A DNA stretch of 64,000 nt from contig OX328124.1 of the NCBI GenBank assembly GCA_946811695.1, positions 84,615,293 to 84,679,292 of the forward strand. Direction: 5' to 3'. A model generated the notes under the pieces. It saw only the letters and a program-made list of their open reading frames with translations, made no database searches and was not told where the DNA came from. A program made the position numbers and the translations under genes. Shown here in pieces: positions 10,682 through 22,289 of the stretch (the first letter of the stretch is position 1; every line of letters begins with the position of its first letter). The stretch is from Gonocerus acuteangulatus (taxonomy: Eukaryota > Arthropoda > Insecta > Hemiptera > Coreidae).

Positions 10682-11774
10682 GGTTCTTGTTCATATCCCT
10701 ATTCTCATTTGAAAAGCATAGAATAGAAACAGATAATATTTTCCTCGGCCTTTGTTCAAAGGGTTTTATGGCTATACCTGGGGTTAGGGTCGGGTCCGCA
10801 AGACCCTAGAAACCTCTTCTAGCGATACTTCATTTCATACGTTTCAATGAATTGGAAAATATCCAAAAATTTCACATATTCCTGTGTTCTTTTACTATAG
10901 TAATAATTCTACAGATAAAATCAATTAAAAAATAAAATAAAAAAACCAACAGCATAAAGGAATATAATATATATAATTGAAAATATTAAAAAGACGTCAT
11001 CGAATCTTTTTCTCTTGGCAAGCTATGTTTCTAACAATGAATTGTTTTTCTTATTTTGCCTAATCTGTTTTATTGTAAAATACATTATCCAAATATAAGC
11101 AATTAAAAAATAACAAGGAATAAAAACAGACAAAAAGAAAAGTTCGAATAAGCAAAATCCATTACTTTAATGTTTTAAGCACTTATTTCTCCGATTGACA
11201 TCGCCTAATCAAAACTTTCATCAGAACCTTTTTTGTAGAGCATTTAGTAAGCTTTCTAATGGTATTCTTTGGTTTGCCAAGATTCTCAACCTTTTTCGAG
11301 ATATTAAGGAAAATATACAGAGTTACCAAAACTTTTTATGTCTGTTAATAAAATATTTTATTCTAACCCTTCCTTAACTCCAAACGTAACCAAAATTTCA
11401 ACATATTAGTTTTAATGATAGTAAAACATGCAGAAAATGTTTCAACTGAATCCCATGATTCTAAGTACCCAAACCAAAAACGGTATTCAAAAAGTATTTT
11501 TCCAATTTTCTCAAAAACGGTTAAAGCTATCGCCTTGAAAATGGTTTCATTCGTTTTACTAGCCAAAGAAGCCTATAAAACGAGTACTTACAAGCTTATG
11601 AACTCAAAAACGTAAGCGTTACGATTTTTTTTGCGCGAATTTCGCCCCAAACGCCATCTTCCAGTGGGCGGATTTTGCTGGTTAACGAACTTGACCTTTC
11701 AAATTGGACGACAGATTTTTGTACCAAATTTCATCAAAATCGGACCTTCAGGGAAGCCAGAAATCCGCGATCAG

Positions 11775-11885
<111 letters not shown>

Positions 11886-12024
11886 AATTTTAACCACCGT
11901 TATTTTCGGTCTCTAGGGGTTCTGAAACGCGAAATTTTCTAGTCGGCACTTCCGGATTGTTTCATTGTATCAACCTTATAAGCGGGGTTCCTCCCTATGG
12001 GGGAGGGAGGAACCGCGCTAAAAA

Positions 12025-12645
12025 TTGTCCGCGTAAAGACTGTAAGGCCCAATCCTTGGGATAACCGGTAAGACAACTCAAGAACTACAGATCCACCAAG
12101 CCGTAACTATTCTGGAAGGGCATTGTAGCCGCCCTAATAAGGCTCAAAAGTTGCAGGTAGCCTTGTCGAGGTTCACAAGACCATAGTTTATGACCAAACC
12201 TTATGGGCTTGCCATGGGGAGATGCTACTTACAGCTATTGCATTCATAGTAGGTGACGATGCTTTCATTTATAGATTCCTGGATGATCCAACAGCATCAA
12301 CATTTTGTTAGAAACTTGTTTTCTTACATCGAAATAGCCCCTCAGCTTCCCAAAACAATCCTCCATAACAATTTTCGAGTAATTTACAATTAGTGTATCT
12401 GAAAGATAAACGAATTTTTGAATTTCGAAAAGTCCGTTTCGACTTTCAGACACCAAAGACTTATGTCTGTCTGTGACAGACATAACAAGACTTTTTCTTT
12501 TTTATTTATATCGTTTAAAACTTCTAATTATAATAATTGTTTTGATAAATTGACGTTATCGCATTTTTTCTTGAAATATTGTCAATTATTTCATATAACA
12601 TTTGAAAGTAGATATTTTATTGGCACCAATAAAAAAAAACAGAAT
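12025..12645. other. No gene recognised
   Basis: Mixed composition with short frames on both strands and no domain. A GTCTGTCTGTGACAGACA palindrome lies at 12465-12482. Confidence 0.5.
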
Positions 12646-12650
12646 TGATG

Positions 12651-13049
12651 TAGTCCCAGTGCCCAAGGCCCCCTAAGGGGGACCACAGAATTCAAAGAAT
12701 ACTTATGAACAGAGATTTAATCAAATTCTCTCAAACTTTAATTTATTTAATAAAAAAAATGTTCAGTAAATGATTTATACAGAAGTATAAAACTTAACTA
12801 TTTTTTAGCCATAACAATGGAAAATGCAATGCAGATTTTAACAGGTTGTTATTCTGATTGTTGCAGTAACTTCAAATCCAAATATTGTTATTATCTGTAA
12901 CACTGGAATGCTATAAATTTTCATTAATGTAAATCAATTCCTTCTTTAGCCATAGAAGTACAAATCCTAAACTCCAACTTCTTGGAAAACTTTTAAACTG
13001 ATGTAAAAAAGTGGTTCCCTCTAGGGGACCTTGGGCATTGGAGGGTTAA
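12651..13049. mobile_element. piggyBac-like MITE
   Basis: Inverted ends: left CAGTGCCCAAGGCCCCCTA..., right reverse complement CCCTCCAATGCCCAAGGTCC preceded by TTAA (13046-13049). Internal palindromes GGCCCCCTAAGGGGG and CCCTCTAGGGG lie just inside each end. The left TTAA is lost. It shares termini with 6856-7038. Confidence 0.6.
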
Positions 13050-13145
13050 TAGTAATAATTTATCTATCTAGCTCTTAAACCAGTATTGATCTACCTCTAA
13101 TTTAAGCTCAAGCTAAAGGACATACTTACTGTATAATGTTTTTCT

Positions 13146-13181
13146 GTTACGTATATATATATATATATATATATACGTAAC
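13146..13181. repeat. Perfect 36-bp palindrome with TA core
   Basis: GTTACG then (TA)n then CGTAAC, fully self-complementary. Confidence 0.9.
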
Positions 13182-13818
13182 TTTTTGCTACGCTTGATAA
13201 TTCTAAGTACGGGGAACGCAAAGAACTGCTTATGGATATAATCCATTTTTAGCCGGTGGCAATCACAATGCCTGTCACATATATATTCATTTCCATAATA
13301 TCAAATAGGATTTGAGTAGGGAAGCTCGGCGACGCGTATTAAATTTCAGCACAATAAAGAGATAGGGACCAGCTGGTTGTATGGCATATCCAACCCTTCC
13401 GATGGTTAATAGATTCAGAAATCTCGTTGCGTCATTAAAAATAATACCGCTAGTTTTATGTGTGAGAACTGGCCTTTATGCGCCAAGCAGAAATACACAA
13501 TGCACCTCGCAAACCCTCTTTCGGAGGCTCTCTTGCTCATACATATGTATTAGGAGTCTTCTGCAGGGTTTTCGGGGGGAGCCGGCGATCTTCAATGGGT
13601 TTCGTGGCAAATTGTACCGGTTCGGGAGGGAGGCTGTCCTACGATCGTGGATCAAAGGAGTAAGATATCAGGGGGGGGGGGGGAGATGGTAGCTTGGACG
13701 AATTAATGTCTTGTCTGCATGACTTACTGGCATCACATGAATGAAATAGAATCTTGTGACAAGGTATTTCACAGGATGAAATGCAATATTAATTGCCTTA
13801 ATTATTTAATAAATTGAA
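13182..13818. other. GC-richer patch, no gene recognised
   Basis: 13381-13692 is open in two overlapping plus frames and ends in a 13-G run (13671-13683), but neither product resembles a known family. The remainder has nothing identifiable. Confidence 0.45.
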
Positions 13819-14009
13819 GGGCTCAGTGCCCAAGGTAACTAATCCGCAATTAAAACAACCTGAGAAAATTAGATTTAAGAAGAATCTGAAAACGATTGCT
13901 CCGATTAAAATCGTTTCTGTCACCAACACTAATTTTTTTCAGATTCTTCTTAACTTCAATTTTCTCAGTTTGTTCTAATTGTGGGTTAGTCACCTTTGGA
14001 ACTGAACTC
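13819..14009. mobile_element. Small fold-back MITE (191 bp)
   Basis: Left arm (GGGCTCAGTGCCCAAGGT..., 13819 on) and right arm (ending ACCTTTGGAACTGAACTC at 14009) are reverse complements over about 75 bp. Shared blocks include CTGAGAAAATT and GAAGAATCTGAAAA. The end CAGTGCCCAAGG resembles the piggyBac-like element at 12651, but no TTAA is present. Confidence 0.75.
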
Positions 14010-14249
14010 TTTAATCGTAAATTAGGATCTTGGTAAAAGACATTAAAATGATTATCGAAGAGAATAATTCCAAATTAAATCAAACAAATAGTTTGAAAAA
14101 AAAAGGAAAGAAGAACGGCACTGATTTATTAAACGCTTTAACGCACACTCACTCTAGACCGCATTACGCAACGGAGTTTGCTTGATTTTAAACAATTTTG
14201 AATATCGCACTCTTTAAAACAATTGAGAGCATGATGATTAAATAGTATA

Positions 14250-14290
14250 GGTTCTAGGTAATATACGGACATTTAGTATTACCTAGAACC
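14250..14290. repeat. Perfect 14-bp inverted repeat
   Basis: GGTTCTAGGTAATA (14250-14263) and TATTACCTAGAACC (14277-14290) around a 13-nt loop. It could be the tips of a very short element or a stable RNA hairpin; no promoter is evident. Confidence 0.85.
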
Positions 14291-14639
14291 ACATTTATTT
14301 TTTAATTTACAGCAGACATCTGATTGTATCATAGCAAGACGTCATTTTAGTATTTTAGTAAATACGGCAATCCAGTGTTTCAATTAGCGATTTGTTGTAT
14401 TCGGCATTTGTAGTTCTATATCGGACGAAAAATATAATATTTAAATGTGTATATTTTTAAATACAAATCAAGGTAAATAAATGGAACTGATCAAAATGGT
14501 TTTCATTACAGTTAAATAATCCATTAATTATAGTCGTCCATTTATTCTTATGGAAAGTTTTGTTCCAATCATTTCTCTCATATTACGTTATTAGAAAATT
14601 CATCGTACTAATAAATGAAATTTCAAAAAACAACAAGCA

Positions 14640-14920
14640 ATTAGAAATCAAGAAAACATAAACAAAAGACTGGTCTTGAATTTTAAACAAAGATTTTTGA
14701 GAATGAGATCAAAGTATGGAAATTGTCTAGAGAAACCGTTTTGTCAGAAATACATTAAGCTTTCGAATGGTTACCTTCCACAATTCAGGATTTCACAACC
14801 GTTTTAGTGATATATAGGATAATATATGATAACCTAAAAAATGCTTATGTCTGTTTGTAATTTTTTTTAATACTTTCTCATCATCAAACTAAAGAAAAAT
14901 TCTAATGTCTTAGTTAAGAC
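14640..14920 (+). mobile_element. Degenerate fragment of family B Helitron-like body
   Basis: Diverged match to 9430-9600: shared order of 'attaagctttc-aatgg', 'ttttagtgatatataggataatata' (versus 'tttcgagatattaaggaaagtata') and 'ttatgtctgtt'. Ends are not identifiable. Confidence 0.45.
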
Positions 14921-15009
14921 GAATGAAACTCTTAAGAGTTAACAGTAGACAAAAACTGTTCATACAATGGCCATATATAAATTTATTTTGTCAACAAATG
15001 CATTGACGT

Positions 15010-15420
15010 GGACGAAGTACGAATTACCCTACAAGACCTTCACCAACAAATGCATACGACGTTGACGTTGTATTGATCACGATATAACAAGCAAATGACA
15101 AAACATATGGACACAAACTACCGACAGCAAACTACGAGAAATAAAGGAATCCTGGCCATCAAGTAAATCGGCTCACAAGCAGGGAAGTTGTAATTACGAG
15201 GGTCAGAATTGGTCATTCACTACTTACTCACTCTCATTTGATGACGAGACGAGAACATACCGTTTACAGAATTTGTAACATGCAACTAACAAACACATCC
15301 TGACAGACTGCAAGGACAGGGACTATTTGGACATTCCCCATGACATGCATGACTTACTGACTGAAGGTAGCCCACATTTGGACAAAATATTAGAACATTT
15401 ACGCAATAAAAATATATACA
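15010..15420 (+). pseudogene. Non-LTR retrotransposon RNase H C-terminal relic
   Basis: Translating with frame changes gives TTDSKLREIKES, then REVVITRVRIGHSLLTHSHLM, then NKHILTDCKDRDYLDIPHDM and HDLLTEGSPHLDKI, ending IYKKL. This is the conserved tail after the RNase H domain of I/R1-like non-LTR elements ('LRxGHxxLTHxYLM...LTVxHILxDC...IPHDLxxLL'). At least two frameshifts and lost cysteines make it dead. The reverse transcriptase and endonuclease are absent, as usual for 5'-truncated LINE copies. A palindromic insertion with a target duplication begins right after it (15421). The best related copy is at 55720-56740. Confidence 0.8.
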
Positions 15421-15432
15421 AGAAACTATATA

Positions 15433-15685
15433 TTCTCCTTTAAGCTCCTTCGCTGGGGCATCGTCTTGATCTTCTCTCGGCTTCTTTCTCCAGCGGTGCT
15501 CGTTGTCCGGCCGTTATATTTCGCCCAAATCCTATTGGGCTTCATCAGACGTGTTCCTTACTCTTCGGGTTCCTTACTCCCCGAAGAGTAAGGAACACGT
15601 CTGATGAAGCCCAATAGGATTTGGGCGAAATATAACGGCCGGACAACGAGCACCACTGGAGAAAGTAGCCGAGAGAAGATCAAGA
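15433..15685 (+). mobile_element. Penelope-like palindromic insertion with 12-bp target duplication
   Basis: Two 105-bp arms (15465-15569 and 15580-15684) are reverse complements with only two mismatches and a 10-nt loop. The whole insert is flanked by perfect direct repeats AGAAACTATATA (15421-15432 and 15686-15697). Each arm carries a hammerhead-type core (see 15598-15640). Hammerhead motifs and inverted terminal copies are known from Penelope-like elements. No reverse transcriptase or GIY-YIG nuclease is present. The near-identity of the arms suggests a recent insertion or sequence homogenisation. Confidence 0.7.
15598..15640 (+). ncRNA. Hammerhead ribozyme-like motif (type I, minimal helix III)
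   Basis: CTGATGA (15601-15607), stem II GCCCAA / TTGGGC (15609-15614 / 15621-15626) with loop TAGGAT, then GAAA (15627-15630). A 2-nt self-complementary TA and UA then precede a predicted cleavage site before 15635. Helix I begins with CGT (15598-15600) pairing ACG (15635-15637). All core residues are present. Tiny palindromic helix III segments are typical of Penelope-like hammerheads, which act as dimers. A mirror copy lies in the other arm on the minus strand (about 15509-15552). Confidence 0.55.
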
Positions 15686-15779
15686 AGAAACTATATAATA
15701 TAACACGTGAATACATGTAAACAATATTGTATAAACTTCATTTAGTATGAAAAGTTTAAAAATCCAAATTCTTTTATAC

Positions 15780-15782
<3 letters not shown>

Positions 15783-15832
<50 letters not shown>
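15783..15832. repeat. (TA)n microsatellite
   Basis: Uninterrupted TA alternation. Confidence 0.97.
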
Positions 15833-15834
<2 letters not shown>

Positions 15835-16027
15835 GTATAGTTATGAATAATATTAATTTTAGAAGTAGTTATATCGGTATAATTTAAATAGTGTAATTGT
15901 ATACATGTATATGTAACAATTGTATTCGGCGAAACGCCTTTACAGAGGTTATTTTTTTTCATTTAAAAAAAAAATTATTATTCATTTACAATTTATTGTA
16001 TTTTAAAGAAAAATACTATTTATAACT

Positions 16028-16332
16028 TAAGCAAAGATGGGATACTTGGGATTCGGCTAAAGAAACCTCAATACGATTTTTGTAAAAAAATCTATATTTA
16101 AATCTTTTCGGCTACTCTAAAAAAAAAAAAAGAAAAAAACAGAAATTAATACAGGAAAAAAGTTTATAATTAAGATAAGTAACAGATCTATAAATACAGT
16201 TCAACTTATTATAAAAGAACAATTTGGTCTTTGGCTACCAAAGAGTAGCCGAAACGTCCTAAATACAGATTTTTTTACAAAAATCGTATTGAGGTTTCTT
16301 TAGCCGATTCCCAAATATTCCATCTTTGCTTA
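16028..16332. mobile_element. Penelope-like inverted repeat, 91-bp arms
   Basis: Left arm 16028-16118 and right arm 16242-16332 pair over nearly their full length (TAAGCAAAGATG against CATCTTTGCTTA at the tips; GGCTACTCT against AGAGTAGCC inside), with a 123-bp loop. The right arm starts with a hammerhead-like motif ending GAAACGTC. A deleted relative ('TTGGGATTCGGCTAA ... CTTATCACCTACAGCTAAC') lies at 35126-35190. Confidence 0.65.
16224..16267 (+). ncRNA. Degenerate hammerhead-like motif
   Basis: Helix I strands ATTTGG (about 16222-16227) and CTAAAT pair over 6 bp. Stem II is GGCTAC / GTAGCC, followed by the exact 3' core GAAA-CG-TC. The 5' core that should read CTGANGA is reduced to TCTTT, so it should not cleave. 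Confidence 0.5.
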
Positions 16333-16879
16333 TCACCTCGACGGCTAACTATCTAATCTTCATGATTTATAACTTACTTCTATTAGTCAACAGAAAAAAT
16401 ATATAAATTTCCCAATTTAACATGTTTCTCAGTAAATGGGACAGCTTAATATAGTAGTTATGGTAAGAATAGGGACTGTGTAGGGCAGAAGTTGGAGTAT
16501 AAGAAGGTTCCCTGTATAGGACAGAGACAAATCCTCCAACATTACCTGCAGGAAGACATCCCTTACCGGGTTAATTATCAACACTCTGCTTTAGATTCCT
16601 CCTTTTGTCTGCAGTACTATCACGAGGTGTCTGCAATTCCTACTCCAACAACTATACAGTAGTAAGACAATCTATATTATATTATCTGTTTTATAGCTTG
16701 GTGTGATATAATAGAGGAACAGAAGGAACAGTGGTCAGAATCTAGCTTTTCTTACACAGTCCAAATCTTGTAGTAGGGCTCTATCGATCGATGAATCGAC
16801 AAAGTGCAATTTTAAATCATAATATCAGTATTATTGATGTCGCTAAAACGGTTGAAAAATAACATAAGTATCATTTTCT
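16333..16879. other. No gene recognised
   Basis: No repeat family or domain seen. Confidence 0.5.
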
Positions 16880-17556
16880 ATAATTTCTTGGATGAACTGA
16901 TTGGATATTCCACATTATACCATAGTGTCCCTATAATTGCAGATACCTCATTAAACACCTCGACAACCTTCATTTAATGTCCCACATTAGACAATTGGAT
17001 TCCTCTCATTGGATGTCCTACATTAGTCCATTGGATGTCCCATATTGAATATACAACATAAAACCACTGGATCTCTTTCATTATATGTCCCAAATTAGAC
17101 CATTATATCCCTATAATTGGAGATTCCACATTAAAAACTAGGATCCTCCTTATAATCATTGAATGTCCAATATTACATCCCTATTGGTTCCCTCTCATTC
17201 GATGTCCCAAATTAAACCATTGTATCCCCCTCATTGGGTGTCCCACATTAGACCATAGGCTCCCTTCCATTTGATAACCCACATAAGACCATTGGATCCC
17301 TCTCGTTGAATGGCCCAAATTAGGCCATTGGATCAATCTCATTGGATGTCCCACATTAGAACGTTGGATCCCTCTCATTGGCTGCCCCACATTAGACCAT
17401 TGGATCCCTCTCATTGGATGTCTCATATTAGACCATTGTGTCCCTATAATTTGGGGATACCACATATAACATTTGGACCCCCCTCATTAAATTTCCAACA
17501 TTAGACCATTGGATTCCTCTCATTTGATGTCCCACATTAGGCCAATGGATTTTTGG
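16880..17556. repeat. Degenerate 36-bp minisatellite, about 18 units
   Basis: The unit is approximately CCATTGGATCCCTCTCATTGG plus ATGTCCCACATTAGA. It is cleanest at 17200-17440 and decays to both sides. Because the period is 36 nt, both strands stay open for long stretches; the minus strand reads a 12-residue repeat like NVGHPMRGIQWS. I see no evidence that it is translated. Confidence 0.9.
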
Positions 17557-17730
17557 TGTGACAAGTTTTGGAAAACAAACATTTTAAGAAATATTTTATG
17601 AAAAATTGAAAATCACCAAGTGAACACAAAATGAGGGATTTTTTCACAACGGTTAGGGCTGAGATACTGCTTAACTTACACAGGTATAGTTACTTTTTAA
17701 GCCAATAAAGTTTGGAACCATCTTCCGATG

Positions 17731-17732
<2 letters not shown>

Positions 17733-17808
<76 letters not shown>
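17733..17808. repeat. (CT)n followed by (TA)n
   Basis: CT tract 17733-17764 directly continuous with a TA tract to 17808. Confidence 0.97.
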
Positions 17809-17811
<3 letters not shown>

Positions 17812-17904
17812 TGCCTAGTCATTGTTCCATGTGGAGTATTTATATTAAAAATACGGAATTCACAAATAAATGTCTGGAAACGGAAGCCTTATTATAATAA
17901 TACA

Positions 17905-17920
17905 TATACATATATATATA

Positions 17921-17977
<57 letters not shown>
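17905..17977. repeat. (TA)n with TATT interruptions
   Basis: Mostly TA alternation with TTTATTTATT interruptions near 17921-17932. Confidence 0.95.
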
Positions 17978-17981
<4 letters not shown>

Positions 17982-18852
17982 TTAAAACATCAACATGTAC
18001 AATATAATTCACCTGCACAAATGGTAAGTTCTTTCCCAGACCTGCCATGTACAATAAGAGACACACATATGACTGTAAAGCGAATTTTTCACGGTTAAGA
18101 AGGCGTGGAATTATTTCAAATAGCTAGGAAGGAATTGGTCGGATGGGATTGACAAGAGTGGCGATTTGTTCTGCGTCCTGGTTGAATAATATTTTGAAAG
18201 GAGTAAAAGGACGAAGGGACAGGTGGAAGAGCGGAGAAGACAATAAATTTCAAGCCTTTATTTCACGGTAGTAGAGTGGTAGATGGTCGGATTCGAGTTG
18301 AAATACTCACCAATAAAGCAGCAAGCTGTAAGACATACTCACCGGCTCACAGCTCTAGGACCATCGAGTATTTTCTTGCAATCATCTTACTCATTCGATC
18401 TTACTGCTAGCTGCCACTCTTGCAATGCGCAACTACGGTATAGAAAGTTATTTTTTCTGTTGTAAGTTAGATGCTCTATCAATTAGAATGTCATATAAGA
18501 GAAATTTTAGTCCAATGATATTATTCCCTTGTAAAAAACCGTAAATTTGAATTATGATATTTATACATTAATAATGTTGTTTTAAGAACTTAAGCTAGTG
18601 ATTAATAGGCCCTGCCCTTCAATGCTGACGGAGACAATGGCTCGTTTTGTATTTATAATTCTCTTATAAATGAGGTCTAAATACCCGTCTAACCACTTTA
18701 GAGTATGTGTTTACAAATAAAACTAAGTACCTACTTATTTTGTGTTGTAAGTTATACATTACAAAATCCGTTCCTTCGACATCCAACACAGAAATGTGTG
18801 ATCATTATTTAGTAAGGATAACCCTGGAACTGTGAAGTGGCATTATTAAATA

Positions 18853-18856
<4 letters not shown>
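17978..18856. other. No gene recognised
   Basis: A short plus frame at 18283-18465 has no recognisable domain. Nothing else seen. Confidence 0.5.

Positions 18857-18859
<3 letters not shown>

Positions 18860-18911
<52 letters not shown>
18860..18911. repeat. (TA)n microsatellite
   Basis: Uninterrupted TA alternation. Confidence 0.97.
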
Positions 18912-18914
<3 letters not shown>

Positions 18915-19142
18915 GTTGTACTTCCTTTCTTTCATTACTTATAAATTATCAATGATGATTTCATTCTTTCATACTACATTTATTTATGTTATTATATATT
19001 TGTATATATTATTATATCAATGTCATAAAGATTAACAATGTATACTCGCTCTAACTATGTAAAGACATGCGTGCAGTGTATCAATATATATGGGGCACGC
19101 TCCAATAATAAACGGCTCTACCATAGGGTTACTATGGCTGAG

Positions 19143-19149
<7 letters not shown>

Positions 19150-19207
<58 letters not shown>

Positions 19208-19460
19208 AACATTCAATAATTTGTCTGTGCGCTCTCTACTAGCCTCAAAAAATGGCCAGATTTTTATGAAATTTGATACAAAAATACTTTGTCTTGTTTA
19301 AAAAAACGAGTACGTTAACCAGCAAATGAAAAGTTTTGGGATATCTCGAAAACTATAAGAAAATCGTAGTAAGTGGAACATAAAAATTTGGAATTTTATT
19401 AAATTCTCTTCAGAAAATATGTTGAAGACATTTTAGATGGAGCGTTGCCAATCGGAGAAA
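19150..19460 (-). mobile_element. Inverted fragment of family B body with its (TA)n tract
   Basis: (TA)n at 19150-19202 is followed by sequence whose reverse complement matches 9860-9980: ...GGTTAACG..., ...TTTTTGTATCAAATTTCAT..., ...CAGACAAATTATTG. It extends to a phrase equivalent to 'acttatttctccgattg' at 19446-19462. Element ends are lost. Confidence 0.6.
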
Positions 19461-19839
19461 AAAGTACGTAAAACACTCAAAGTGTTTTTTTAACAGGTTT
19501 TTGTCTATGGGCAAGAAAATGAGACACGTATTTATAATAGTGTTTGCCGAGGGCGAAAGTTAAGAAGAATGTATTTCCTCTTAGGATACTGCGGGTTTCC
19601 TGTTGTGGAGCCATAAATTTTCCTTTTCTTTGAGATTTTATTTTATATTTTTTAGGAAAGATGAACACCTACCTATAACTGCTAATATTCCTTTACTAAT
19701 GGCACTAGAGATATGAACGGAATTGCGCTAAAATCACGCTGTTCCAGCGATTTGGATATTTAAAACACCGATTAATTATACCGTGTTTCGATGCAACTTA
19801 AAACATATTAAATCAAATATGTGCAAACCATTAACTAGG
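19461..19839. other. No gene recognised
   Basis: Short minus frame at 19477-19668 without a readable domain. Confidence 0.45.
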
Positions 19840-20480
19840 GTCCGGTGAAAAATGTTTGTCCAGACATACCGCTTTTTTTGGGGAATGAACTCGTTCAATT
19901 GTTTTTTTGTAGGATTGCTAAAAATAAACAAAGAATTGAGGCCGCTATCCTGTTAACAGGCACGCATATACAGGGTGTCCTAGTCTTAAAACTGACAGAC
20001 TTCGTATATCGTTGGGGAATCGAAAAACTAAGTCAAAAAGTCTATTGGCGATTATCTCGTATTCGAGAAAAACGCAAAAAAACGTTGGAAAAATTTTGAT
20101 TTATCGCTTAAACAAAGTGCTGTGCGAAAAAAATTTGTTTCCATAAACTTACTAATAATGACATTTGAAATTATTTCCATATTTTTATTTATTTGTTATT
20201 GAGGTGTTTTTTTCGTAAAACGCTTCGATTAGGCGATAAATCGGCAATTGCCGACAAAACACGTTTTTTTTTGTTTACGTTTTTCTTGAAAACAAAGTAA
20301 AAACTTGAAAATCGCGAAAGTACTTCATGACTTATTTTTTCGATTCCCCATCGATATACCAAGTCTATCATTTTAAGACTGGGACACCCTGTATATTGTT
20401 ATTTTCTAGTAGAAAGCATCGATGAATATTTGAAGGAATTGTTCAAAAAAGTGCAACCCAAATAGCTATATACCTTCCAG
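19840..20480 (+). mobile_element. Family A Helitron-like 3' part, split by a mariner-type MITE
   Basis: 'gaactcgttcaattg', 'gaggccgctatcctgttaac' and, after the insertion, 'tagaaagcatcgatgaatat' and 'gcaacccaaatagctatata' match 6500-6812 in order. The 3' hairpin is reduced to CCTTCCAGTGCTAAA. The MITE (19971-20391) occupies the place of the (TA)n tract. Confidence 0.65.
19971..20391. mobile_element. Tc1/mariner-type fold-back MITE with TA duplication
   Basis: Ends CAGGGTGTCC (19971-19980) and GGACACCCTG (20382-20391), each flanked by TA. The arms match over about 140 bp ('TTGGGGAATCGAAAAA' against 'TTTTTTCGATTCCCCA'; 'GAGAAAAACGC' against 'ACGTTTTTCTTG'). No transposase. Confidence 0.82.
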
Positions 20481-21954
20481 TGCTAAAAGCCAACTAATTA
20501 GTGATACCATTTATATGTTTTTAAAATCCTCTAAATGCTAGGAATTATTCTCATTAATTAATAGCTGTATATATGAGGAAGAAAATTCTTCCTTGCAGCA
20601 TATAAATATAAAAATATTGAAGAATGAAGGTGGCTGAGTTATAGCCGATAAATAGGTGAAGAGAGACCACATAGGAGTCAGGGGGGGTCTGGCCCCCATT
20701 ATCCAGCAGGTGTCGGCCACAATGCGGGCCCACAACCACACTCCGCAGTACTCTCAAAACAATAATTGAACTAATTTGTCAAACCAGTCATTTCTCTTTT
20801 CTTATTTATTATACTACTGAAAACTATTTGTCGTCTGACAGAGCGCACTTAGTCGAAATGAATGTCTAATACACTTCTCCAATTATAACATCAAAGAAAA
20901 TCGTCGAATAGACCTGCGGAACAATATGGGAAAACATTATTGGAGATCATCTAAAATTTATCATTTATTAGGAGTCATCCTCTAGACAATCACGGTAGGA
21001 AGAAGTTCTTATTATTCTTTTTCAAATTTTACACTCAAGGCCAATTCACTGATATTTGTTGGCAAAAAAGGAACGTCGAAAGTCTTCTAAACACTATCAT
21101 AAGTATTGAACACATTTTACCTCCATAAGTATAATATACCGCCTGATGCAACTAAAATCCTAGAAGAAGGCTCGTCAAAGATAGATAAAATTTTACTCAT
21201 TCTGAAAGTGGAAGAATAATAAAATAATAAATAAACAAAATAAAAATAAAGTAAATATAAATAAATAAAGATATAAATAAAACATTATACTTTTTATAAT
21301 ATTACATATATAAAATATTTAAAATGAGAAAAATAATTAGTAATTTAAGTGTAAATTATTTTTTATAACTGAACTATATAATAGGAATCAAAATCTAAAT
21401 CCTTTACAATAATAACCCAGCTGTTTTTTTTTTTTTGTTTTTTTTTGCCACATTAAACCCATTAAACAACTACTTCTCGAGAAATAAAAACGAATTCTTA
21501 AATTAATTGATGTAACTTGTTTCAAAGTTACTGTTGACTTGAAAATATTTACCAGTAGTCATACAAAGACGAAATTATAAGTATGATAATTTTGAAATAT
21601 TTCTTTTTTTTTCTTTTTTTTTTTGTTAACTGAAAAATATAATTATGCTGTAAGCTTATTTCAGACGTTTATTTTTTCAAAAAAATTAACTCACCAGTGA
21701 TTGACCAATGATTTTTTCCTTTTATTTTCTGTGCGTTGCCAACTGTAATACCAGCACTTGCAGTTATCACTTTCAAGATTCTATGCAAATTTCTTTTATT
21801 GAAGTACAGAAGGGTTAGCTGGGCTATGTAAAGTTACAAAATTAAGACTTATGTGCATACTCAATAAAATTTGAAATATAGAAAAATAAAACAAAATAAG
21901 TACAAATTGTCTAATGGCTTCAGCAGCCGATGTACAGCAATAACAAAATAAAAA
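20481..21954. other. No gene recognised
   Basis: A GC-richer patch at 20640-20755 contains two overlapping minus frames without a known domain. The rest is AT-rich with T-runs at 21423-21447 and 21605-21624. Confidence 0.5.
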
Positions 21955-22289
21955 GGCCGTCACGCAGGAGCTGCATAACTAAGCACTTTCCTCAGAATTT
22001 GGGTAGTGTAGACTGCTTTCCAGAACAATTTGCTTAAAATATCCTACATAAATAAAATAAAAACATGAATAGTTCTCTTTTAATTTGGTAATGAGTAACT
22101 GATAAATTATTAATTTGCTTCCCGAGTTATGTTTACACATGGTACCTACTACACTACGTAATAAATACAAAAAACCTCATATTATCGTATTTTGATCTAA
22201 CGCAGGAACCGGATACAGTCCCTCTAGTGGTAGAAAGCGCTCCTTGCGGCGCCTTTGTGAACCTATGTCTGGCTGGCTTTTCTATTGAA

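Noticed and set aside
17181..17504. Frames of 94 and 64 codons with 12-residue repeats
   Set aside because: They exist on both strands because the minisatellite period is a multiple of three; there is no sign of a gene.
16880..17556. CRISPR-like array
   Set aside because: No repeat/spacer alternation: the whole 36-bp unit repeats with gradual decay, in a eukaryotic setting.
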